From Labia minor (Eukaryota > Arthropoda > Insecta > Dermaptera > Spongiphoridae), in contig OY720345.1 in NCBI GenBank assembly GCA_963082975.1, positions 58,820,528-58,884,527 of the forward strand: DNA of 64,000 nucleotides, given 5' to 3'. Numbering within the stretch: the first letter of the stretch is position 1; every line of letters starts with the position of its first letter. Made by a program: the position numbers and the translations under genes. Of the stretch, positions 26,407-35,899 are shown one piece after another. The notes beneath the pieces were generated by a model that made no database searches, had not been told where the DNA came from, and saw only the letters and a program-made list of their open reading frames with translations.

Positions 26407-26877
26407 AGGCAAGATTACGCAAAAACGGTTTGAGCTAGAATGATGAAATTTGGTACATGGACATTATTCAAAATTCATAGTTTTCTATCAACTTTTGAGA
26501 AATGTAGCTCAACCGGAAGAGGGTCATTACCTACAACGTTTTGATTTTTTTTCCTCTAAAGTGACCGTAAAAATAAAGATATATGTTTGATAATTTTTCA
26601 CATGATTAATAATTGTATAAAACTGCTATATATAGAATTTCAGCTTGTTTGATTCGCTGAAATTACCAGAATTAATTTTTTAATACTGCAAATCTCACGC
26701 GCCAACACGTGACGTGGTGCCATCAACAAAAAGCCAAATATGCGCTGGTTTAATATTTATTATTTATTATTTATAATTTATAATTAATTAAATTTAATTT
26801 AAATATAATATATTATGTTATTTAATCCAATTCAAATTGCGAGATAGTCGAGTGGAGACACTCCAGCTAATTTATCC
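26248..26877 (-). repeat. Family A interspersed repeat, copy A4
   Basis: Complete copy in reverse orientation to A3. ACTATCTCGCCAGAGATAGT opens it, a long (GT)n run covers 26362-26402, and it ends TGGAGACACTCCAGCTAA. Its outer flank AATTAGC also occurs outside A3, so the true element end may reach that far. Confidence 0.82.
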
Positions 26878-26903
26878 ATAATATAGAATCTTTTAAATAG
26901 ATT

Positions 26904-27145
26904 ATATCTATCTATCTATCTCTGTGGCTCTACGGAACTCGAAAGTTCTTGGCCGCAGCAACCACACTTCTCCATCCACTACTCTCTCCCATCTCTCTTA
27001 CGTCCCTTTCTACAGTGTCCATCGCGGTCCTTGGTCTTCCAAGCGGACGTTTCCCACTCGGTCTCCCCATCAATATATTTTTCGCCATTCTTTCTCTCCC
27101 TTTCTAGCCACGTGCCTTGCCCATCGTAGCCTTCTATTTTTTGTT
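26904..27145 (-). mobile_element. LINE 3' end with (ATAG)n tail
   Basis: The minus strand carries the last ~80 codons of ORF2, including GCCACGTGGC...-type box and GGTCTCCCCATCAATATATT, ending AAGTTCTTGGCCGCAGCAAC. Directly after the stop region comes a (TATC)n tract (26904-26922 on plus), i.e. the tandem-repeat 3' tail used by some LINE clades in place of poly(A). Confidence 0.72.
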
Positions 27146-28070
27146 AAGATAAATAGATTATATTTATAATATAATATAATAATAATAAAATAAATACTTT
27201 TTATCAAGAATATAAAATGTCATGTTTTTGTTTGTTTTACACAATACACAAAACTTTTCCACAAATCCCCCTAAAGACTTTTTTATTTCTAATAACTCTT
27301 AGTTTATACAATAAAAAAAATGGTTAATTAGTAAATTTTATATATTGTTAAAACAAAAACAATAATTTACATAAAAAATAATTAAAAAACTTAATTTCTC
27401 TTCTGGAACTTCCCTTTTGTTCATAAATCACTTATGATTGTCGGCAAGGGTCCTAACCAGGAGCAACCCTATGATTAGTTTGAATTTGGTGAAGTGAAAT
27501 ATAGTATATATATATATTCACTCCGGAATATATATATAAATATATTTATTCCGGAAGCGGATAAATCATATTATATAGACTGTTACGATTTCACACATAC
27601 ATATGTATTGGAGTGCTTTAACTATAAGTACCTGGTCCACCGATACACTGCTAGGATATTTAAAAAATATTGTTGACATTGTTGCGAAAATTGTTTTAAA
27701 TACATTACGAATTTATTTAGGAATATTAATAACTTCTCTGGGATTGAATGAATATATTTATTTCTATTAATTAAATATATATCATTTAAATTATTGTAAA
27801 AATTCACACACAAAATTATTAAATTATAAAAATCATTATATTTATTTCTATTAATTAAATATCATTTAAATTATTGTAAAAGTTCTCATTGCGATTAATA
27901 TAATTGGACCATATTTATTGAATATTTTAATTTAAATAAAATTAATTAAAGAAATTGTTTTTAAAAAATCATATTTGTTAATTTTCAAGATCAAAAAGAT
28001 ATATACATGTATACATAATTTTTGCTAGTATATACAATAAGATTAGAATTATTTAATCTAGAACATTCAA
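27146..28070. other. AT-rich non-coding stretch
   Basis: No gene. A small palindrome CCGGAATATA...TATTCCGG lies at 27526-27557, and an exact-looking 25-30 bp direct repeat (ATTTCTATTAATTAAATAT) at about 27760 and 27843. Confidence 0.4.
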
Positions 28071-28076
28071 ATTCCA

Positions 28077-28384
28077 GGAGGCCTACCGTAGCGAATAACA
28101 AATTTGGGGATCCATGAAATGAAAATGAGGGTCTATGGGAGGCCACGTGTTTTCCCGGCTCTAAAAAAAAGGTAAATTGTTTTCCAACATTGATTTTTTG
28201 AATGTCTAAAAAAAGGTAAATCGTTTTTCCGACGTGGCTTTTGAAATATTTTTGATTTTTCAATAAGGCTCTAAAAAAAAAGGGCAAATTTTTTTTGTAA
28301 AAAATCAAAATCAATTTAGGGGGTCTACCCAAAACCGAAAAACATGGCAAGGGGTCTACGACACAAACAAGTTTGGGAATCTAT
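28077..28384 (-). mobile_element. hAT-type element fragment (CAGAGGTTCCC family)
   Basis: The right end, read backwards, gives ATTCCCAAACTTG, then GTCGTAGACCCCTTGCCATG, as in the element at 51205. The interior repeats a CTCTAAAAAAAAGG motif with TCAATAAGGCTC (the shared core). The left end is not clear. The 119-codon minus ORF lies inside and is not a gene. Confidence 0.6.
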
Positions 28385-29378
28385 GATTATGCTATTATTC
28401 TTTCTACAATTGATGGGTTATGATAATTTGTTAGATTTAAAAAAATAATTTTTATTTTTTTTAATAATTACTTAAATTGTTAAATATTTATTTTAACGGT
28501 TAAAAAATAATTTTATTGACTTAAATATTTTTAATGCTATTATGATTTAATTGTATGCCCCAAGTAAACATTTTTATTTTATTTATTTTTCCAATTATTA
28601 TTTTAAATTTGTCTGAACTTACAATTAGTAAAATTTAACAAAACATCTTTAATAATATCACTTCATAACTTCGAAATGTCGTTAATAATTTTTTACAAAG
28701 TAAAATATGCCTCTCTAAATATAAAAACTCTTTAATTTAAAGTCCATCTGATGTCATCACATACAATCAAAAGCTTGTTTCACTATAACATTTACCTCCC
28801 CTAGGACTGTGCCTGATCTCAAGAAATGAATGAATGAATATAACTGGGCAAATGCTCTTCGAGTTTATTTTACTGATATTCCTTCAGAAAGGATTTGAAA
28901 AATAGGACACATATCATAACACGGAAACTTTCATGGAGGAATATTTATAATACAATATAAATAAATAAAAACGATCAAGGATGCATTGTGGCACTTTCAA
29001 AAAAGCCCCAACAAGTTGTGACATTTGACAAATTTATTTCTAACTTTTTCGATGCTATTATGAAAAGTTTCTTATCATAAACTACCATCTGTTCTAAAAT
29101 AGACAAAGTTTTTTTTATATATATATAAAAGATAATTGGTTAAAAAATAATTGTTTAAAGGCAATTTTCTAATTAAAAACAAAATAATTTTTCTTAATAT
29201 ATTAAATTTAATCATTTTACTTAAACACAATTAAATAAACATAATAATAACACATACAGTATAATTGATCAATTTAACTATGATAATTGAATTTATCTAA
29301 TGTTCCTCTATTACTAATTATAAATAAAAAGAAAATGAACAACCATTTAATGAAAGAAATTCCAATTTATATAAAAAA
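28385..29378. other. AT-rich non-coding stretch
   Basis: Nothing recognisable on either strand. Confidence 0.45.
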
Positions 29379-29379
29379 A

Positions 29380-29934
29380 TCTGGAGTGTCTCCATTCGAC
29401 TATCTCGCAAATTTGAATTGGATAAAATAACATAAATTATATTTAAATTAAAATTAATAAATAATATTTATTAAACCAGCGCGTGTTTGGTTCTTTATAG
29501 ATGGCACCACGTCATTTGCAGTGCTAAAAAATTAATTCCGGTACTTTCAGCGATTCAATCAAGATGAAATTCTATATATAGCAGTTTTATACAATTTTTA
29601 ATTCTTATGTGTAAAACTATCAAACGTATTCTTTATTTTTACGGTCACTTTAGAGAAAAAAAAATGAAAACAAAATGAAATGACCCTCTTCCGATTTTTC
29701 TCAAAAGTTGATAGAAAACTATGAATTTTAAATAATGCCCAAGTACCAAATTTCATTATTCTAGTCCAAACCGTTTTTGCGTAATCTTGTCTACATACAC
29801 ACACAAACACACATAGACATTTTTCTTAACCTTAGTGAAAATGACTCAGGGACCTTCAAAACGTATACAATCATCAAAATCTCATCAAAAATTTTCATGA
29901 TCGCAACACTATCTCTGGCAAGATAGTAAAAACA
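29380..29934 (+). repeat. Family A interspersed repeat, copy A5
   Basis: Starts TCTGGAGTGTCTCCATTCGA and ends TGGCAAGATAGTAAAAAC. Several small deletions shorten the middle, and the (CA)n run has shrunk (29798-29814). Confidence 0.8.
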
Positions 29935-31512
29935 TACTGGTTTATTAGATATATATATATATATATTTAAAAAGAATAAACTAATTAAAATTTCTATATT
30001 GAATAAATTTAAAAATACCTACTATTTAAATTTTTTTCATGTACATTTTTTTATCTCTTTCAAATGAATTCATTTTACAATGAATTAAGATTAGAAATTC
30101 CTGAATTGTGCTGGCGATGCTCGTTCTGGTGACATTATTTTTGATTTATTAATTCTATTCTAATCGAATGTTTGAGATTCATTATTGAATTACATTTCAA
30201 TTTTGTATTTTTGACTATGCATATTTCTATATATTTCTATATAAATATAAATATATATTGCAAGTTCCTTATTTTGAATGGGATCTATCGTTTTCAATTA
30301 TATTTATGACATTATCTTTAAGCGGCCATAAACTATAAATCTATCAAATGATATTTTTCAGTTCTCACTTGACCTTAGGACCCAGACAATAATCTCAAAA
30401 CTAATTCATAATTCTCTGCCGGATTCTCTAAAACAAAATTAACATGCACTGTTCAATTAAATTTAATCTAATATTTTTATAATTGAATAAATTTGACATT
30501 TCTTTCCAAGTTTATTTTAAAATTTTGATTATAATTGTTTTTCTTTTCTTTAGCAATAATTCAATTACTTATAATTTATTAATCTTATACTATTTTAAAA
30601 TATATACTTATTTAGATTTATAATTTTCAGTATTAAATTAATTCTGTTTTAAAATAATTAATTTTCTTGTGGATTTTGAATACATCTAAATGCATTTTAA
30701 ATAAATTATAATTTTATTTGAATTTAATTATTAATTAATATTATTAATTTTGATGAAAACTTATTAATGTAGATGCTAAAAAAATAAATAATTTAACTAT
30801 TAAATATTTATAAATAAATTAAGAAAATTATCGTTTCTATTCAAATATATTTTTTTTATATTACTTGTAAGAAATTGTTTATTTGATATTATTGAATTCT
30901 CGAAACCCATATAATTTTCACCATTTTTCCCCTAATATTTCGCCTTCTCTTTTAATGTTGTTTAATTTTTTTAATAAATTTATTTTCAAATTAATATACA
31001 TGTTTATTGAAAAAAATGTAAATATGTAAAAAATAGACAGAAACATCGAATCCATAAAAATCTAATTAATTCATTGATTCATATTAATATATATGATTTC
31101 AACATAATTCAATGTTTTAATATTTGTGGGGGTGGATTGCACTTGAAATTTAATTTAAAATAAACTCAATTATTTTTGGGATATATTTCATTAGAATGAC
31201 ACCAAAAACAGAACTATCCGAATAAAAATATGTATATTGAAAATTTAATTAAGATCGAAGGGGTTACTTATGTTCAAATGAGCTATTATTCTAATTGGTA
31301 ATTCTATTAAATATAAATTAAATTATATTGATACCCATCAGCAGCTATAACCTGAATTTATTATATCTTTTAAATAGTGATATGTTTTAATTTTACATAA
31401 TGTAAAACTTTGAAAGTTCAAAAAAAATTATTCGATACTCATTCATATAAATTCTTAATTAATGTTAATTTTTAACAAATAATAAAATTACGATATTTAA
31501 AATTTTGTTACA
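29935..31512. other. AT-rich non-coding stretch
   Basis: No gene or repeat recognised on either strand. Confidence 0.45.
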
Positions 31513-31514
31513 TA

Positions 31515-31970
31515 TTAGGTTGTGAAATAAGTTCGGAGAACGCCAACTTTTCGTCAATATCATCGGAAAAAGATATGGTATTGGAAGACCGTCGATTGAC
31601 TAAAAAAGAATTAACAGAGGCTTTAGGCATTTCATTGGACACAGTGAGCAATATTTTGAGTGTTGATGTGGGTTTCAAAAAACTATATGCAAAATGGGTG
31701 CAGCAAAAACCACTGCTAAAATTGAATTGAAGTACGAACATTGAAGTTGCAACATCCAGCCTATTCGGCAGATTTAGCTCCCTCCGACTTCTGGCTCTTT
31801 CCACGCCTCAAACAATATCTCCGTGGAAAACGATTTTCTTCAAACGAACAGGTAATAGCTGCCGAAGAGGGATATTTTGCAGAGCTTCCGGAAAAACACT
31901 ACAGTCAAGGGATCTGTATATTAGAAGACCGTAGGAATAAGTGTATTGAAGTTGATGGAAACTACGCTTG
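31515..31970 (+). pseudogene. Internally deleted mariner transposase
   Basis: Begins with the mariner end TTAGGTTGTGAAATAAGT after TA. 31574-31733 encodes the second helix-turn-helix (LEDRRLTKKELTEALGISLD). An abrupt join at about 31735 leads to the catalytic C-terminus: HPAYSADLAPSDFWLFPRLK carries the last Asp, then RGKRFSSNEQ and CIEVDGNYA. The segment with the first two catalytic Asp residues is missing, so it cannot transpose itself. The 3' TIR is absent; a LINE tail follows instead. Confidence 0.8.
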
Positions 31971-32045
31971 GAGAAATGTGGTTGCAGCGGCCAAGAACTT
32001 TCGAATTCTGTAGAGCCACAGAGATAGATAGATAGATAGATAGAT
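31971..32045 (+). mobile_element. 5'-truncated LINE tail with (AGAT)n joined to mariner
   Basis: WRNVVAAAKNFRIL-stop is the same C-terminus found in the other LINE copies, in the same frame as the mariner peptide before it. TAGAGCCACAG and (AGAT)n at 32022-32044 end it. The LINE thus inserted into, and cut off, the mariner 3' end. Confidence 0.7.
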
Positions 32046-32049
32046 GTGA

Positions 32050-32807
32050 AATCTGAACCACGCTCCACAGTTCCATTCTCTATAATATGTAATATGTTGA
32101 ATAGTCAAAGAGACTTTCTAGCCAATCGGCAGATCTTTTTAAAATTTTTGACCTACCCACTACTTGTCTCAATTGTTTAATTTTACAATTTTGAATTTCT
32201 TAATTTCGATATATTTTTTGTGATAAATTGTTTGATTTTTTGGGTAAAAGAAAGGAAACAATTATTCTTTGGTATTTATCAATAATAAATATTTAATAAA
32301 CAAAAAATAAAAAATTATATCATTTAATATTTTTTAATAATTATTTATTTTTATTTATTGGTTGACAAGATATAATTCCATTTTAAATAAAATATACTTA
32401 AATTAAATATAAATAACTCAATTTTATTATTATCAAATGAATTTGTTATTAATACACCACTACAAAAATATATTTTAAAAATTTTCTTTAGATATTTTTT
32501 TATTATTATTAGTGAAGAATATTAAATAAATAACCAAATTTATAGTTTTGTTAATAAAGATATTATTTAAATTTGATAATATTTCAAACAAATATTTTTT
32601 ATTTAAATATAATGTAAGAGACTTATCCTTTTAGCATTAAAAAACTTGTATTCACTATTACTCTATTATCTATTTGAATACAAATTATATATATTTCGTT
32701 TAAAAAAAAAAGATTATTATAATACCTACAATGATAAAATGAAATATTTATTATTCAAGTTTATTTTTATTTTAAATTAAAATGTAAAATTTTTTTAAAA
32801 ATGTATA
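32050..32807. other. AT-rich non-coding stretch
   Basis: Nothing recognised. Confidence 0.45.
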
Positions 32808-32815
32808 CTTTATGA

Positions 32816-33098
32816 CAAGGGCCGGCATAGTGCCCGCGCAGCCATTTTCAAGTGCCCGCATTCGAATTTCTAAGTATAATATTAATTTAGTCATGACACA
32901 AAAAACACTAACATTTTCAATTTTTCAATATGTCTCTAAAATAAAGGTAAAATGTTTTTGCGATCAGGCTCTTAAACATTTTCGATTTTTTTTTCAATTT
33001 TTTCAATATGGCTCTAAGTATCACCAAGTGTGGCCACCCCTCTCTGTTATATTATTTCAGAAATGTGCCCGGCTATTGAAAAAGGTTGCCGAACCCTG
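32816..33098. mobile_element. hAT MITE with perfect 8-bp target duplication (CTTTATGA)
   Basis: Flanked by CTTTATGA at 32808-32815 and 33099-33106. Ends CAAGGGCCGGCA and TGCCGAACCCTG are inverted with mismatches. The interior has TTTTTTCAATATGGCTCT (inverse of the shared core) and AAAGGTAAAATG. The 118-codon ORF is not a gene. Confidence 0.87.
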
Positions 33099-33109
33099 CT
33101 TTATGAAAT

Positions 33110-33940
33110 GGGTAACTTGTTTTAAGAATGTATATGTCTTCAAGATTATTATTAAAATGGCTAATTGAGCTAATTATATTTAATGGTCATCCAGTCATGG
33201 ACCAGTGGGTTCCTTTTTTAATTCAAAAAAAAACTTTTCTTTTGCAATTTTTGCGAGTCGCTTCTAGTTTACGAGATAAAGAGGCTTAAATTAAAATATA
33301 AAAAAATATATCATTAAAAAGCTTCATTATAGCCGTTCATTTATTATCTCAATAGTATAACAAAAGGAAACTGACACCACGCGTAATGTTGTCTATGGTT
33401 TGTTTATTCCGCAAAACGTTCAAAATAAGTTGAACGGTCGATGTGTTTGTTTTGTGCGAGTGTAACAAGTTTCTACGAATATTATTATAATAACCAATAA
33501 GATCTAATATTTCCCAACAAAGATGCCATGCAATTAGGATTCTAAACATCGTGAATGATACACTGAAGAACAAAAAATTGCACGTAAAGAGCGCCTTGTT
33601 AGGATGATCCGACTTTGTGCTTCTCAATCACAATCATTGCTAACCACCATGGTTTTAAATTTTCACTCTAAATAAAATACCATTTAACTTAAATATTTTT
33701 TTGTAAATTAATATTTTTCATTAGCTATATTATCGTATGAAAAAGTTCTTTATGATTAATCAAAATTTGAAATGATATCAAAAACATTATCAAAAAACAT
33801 TAGACTTAACCCTCATATTAATTTTTTCATTTAGGAATTCTTATTAATCATTTATGAAATTATTAATTTATAAAATACTGAATTGCAAGTTTTGTTATTG
33901 TAAATAATATAAGAGCTCTACAATTACTAACGTATTATTA
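33110..33940. other. AT-rich stretch, no recognisable gene
   Basis: Includes a moderately GC-richer zone at 33370-33640 with broken open frames on both strands (EEQKIARKERLVRMIRL on plus) that I cannot place. Possibly a very old pseudogene. Confidence 0.3.
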
Positions 33941-33943
33941 TTT

Positions 33944-34052
33944 GAGGATCACGCAGAACTTTAAATAGAAATTATTAATTGATGAATTTCCTTAGGCCCG
34001 AACTAAAGTCTTCATTGTGGTAGACTGTCGTGCTAACACTAAGCCTAAGAGT
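33944..34052 (-). mobile_element. tRNA-derived SINE, family 1 copy 2
   Basis: Reverse complement matches 9531-9672: GTGTTAGCACGACAGTCTAC (A box), AGTTCGGGCCTAAGGAAATT (B box and body) and TTCTGCGTGATCCTC. Confidence 0.6.
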
Positions 34053-34059
34053 CTTGATT

Positions 34060-35394
34060 ACTAATGTAATAAAAGTGTTTAAATTTAACAAAAATACTCC
34101 GTTGAATGCTCATATTTCTATGTTAAACTTTATTAATTTACTTATATTACAAATCAAAAAATAAGGGTCTATTAAACGAGAAGAAACTTTAAATTGGGAC
34201 GACGTAGAAAAAAAAAATGAGAAACCCTGATATAAATAAATACTGTCCCTCAAAAACCTCATAATACATGAATTTCATATAAATCTTGTAGAAAATTTTC
34301 AAGATCACAAAGAAATATATATAATTATATTATTTTTGTTAGTATAATAAGTACTTCCTGGTTCACCGAGCCACCGCTCGGTACTTTAAAAAAATTACTC
34401 CTTATGAACTATGAATATTTAAGATTAAGATTATTATTTAAAATAAATAAACGACAAAATATATTAAACAATTTCAAATAAATTAAAAAAAAATAGTCAT
34501 AAAACATACAGCCCTTAAACGTACGTATTAATGAACTGAAAGACAGAAAAGTATGGCCTGTGGATATTAATTTTATTTTATTTACAATATTTTGTATTTC
34601 AGGAAGCGCTGTCTGGAGTTGCCAGGGGACATTTTTATATATTAAAATTCTTATTTTAAATTAAGAAAAAGATGATTTTTCCCGAGACTAATCCAATACA
34701 TATCAATTTGTATTAATAATAATTATCTATGTGGTGTGAATTTAAAAAAAATCCTCCGAGCGGTTTAATATTTCATAAATACAAATATATATATATATAT
34801 GTAAAATAATAATTATATTATTTTAATATTCCTAAGTTGGTATCACAATTTATTATTATTATGAATTATTTATAAATAATTAATATTATTAATTGGTATT
34901 AATAAATAAATAATATTAATTATATTAACTTAATATTTCTAAGTTTATATTACAATAATGAGCGGAATTGTTGTGTGTTAAGGTTAGGTAAATTAGATTT
35001 TATAAATTGAAAACCATTAGTTATACTCTTAAGTTATTTAGTTATTTACAAGATAAGAATTGACTATAAAAACCAATTTGTTTTTAGGTAAGAATATATT
35101 ATTGTATTTATTGTAATTATTTAAATTTTTTCTAATGTAAGAAAATGTTTTTAGCAAACAAATCTGTCTATAGTCCATTTGATTAAACCTACCATCTTAT
35201 ATATATATATATATATATTGAAAAATAATTGTCAAAGAATATGTAAAATAAATAAACTATGACAATTATTTTTGCGACATTTCAAATAAATAAATATTAA
35301 TTTTAATATAAATTGAGAATAAATAATTTTATTTAAAATAAAATTGAATTTTTTGTTATAATATACATATTAAAATTTGAAAATAATAGGGGAC
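34060..35394. other. AT-rich stretch with a GC hairpin
   Basis: The hairpin ACCGAGCCACCGCTCGGT at about 34362-34379 follows TTTTGTTAGTATAATAAG. The latter also occurs, with small changes, at 20600, 28018 and 57481. 34720-34790 carries GGTGTGAATTTAAAAAAAAT, also seen at 20530 and 55725. These are likely ends of a shared non-autonomous element, not resolved here. Confidence 0.35.
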
Positions 35395-35677
35395 TTAAAC
35401 CCCCAGAGTCCCTCAATCTCTACGCCCATGTTTCAGTGGATATTTTGTCAGTTGAGTGGTGGGGAATCGGAGGTTTTCGGAAGGGATAGCTGGAAGGGAG
35501 TGGAGGGGGCACCGGCTGGTTATAAGTGAACTGCGCAAACGATCTAACGCTCAGTTTGCGCTCCACCGTTCTCCTAAAAACATCTTGTTTTATTTCCAAT
35601 TTTTCTTTTTTTTTAAATTTTCCTAGCACTCTATGAGAATAACTATGGCCCCTCCCACTCTTTATTTAATCTAGAGA
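35395..35677 (+). promoter_or_regulatory. Probable promoter/5' UTR region of the moody-like gene
   Basis: This patch is clearly richer in G+C than its surroundings and lies just upstream of the first coding exon. It contains arthropod initiator-like TCAGTT at two places (GTCAGTTGAGTG and GCTCAGTTTGCG). The sequence ATCTAG just before AGAATGG could be an acceptor, so an upstream non-coding exon is possible. Confidence 0.35.
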
Positions 35678-35899
35678 ATGGAGTTGGAGATGTGGATTTT
35701 ACCGAATAAAGACAATGACACCCTCGCCGTCAACGACTCGGAACTTCTCGACGACGATAATATCCTCGGAGAAGTGCCTCTCTTCGAAGGATACCCGTCA
35801 CCATTGTTACACTTGGCAGCCGCTTGTTGTGCTCTTTTCATCTTGATGGGGGTTCCTGGAAATCTTATCACCATCGTTGCACTTTTCACCTGTAAAAAG
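35678..35899 (+). CDS. moody: moody-like exon 1: N-terminus and TM1
   Basis: Encodes residues 1-74. An acidic extracellular N-terminus (DSELLDDDN) is followed by TM1 ending in TCKK. The donor AAAAAG|GTAGGC leaves phase 0. No signal peptide is seen, which is usual for this family. Confidence 0.85.

Noticed and set aside
27991-28350. 119-codon minus ORF as a gene
   Set aside because: It lies inside a hAT-type repeat; the homologous part at 51205 has no such frame.
32812-33168. 118-codon plus ORF as a gene
   Set aside because: It coincides with a MITE bounded by a perfect 8-bp target duplication.
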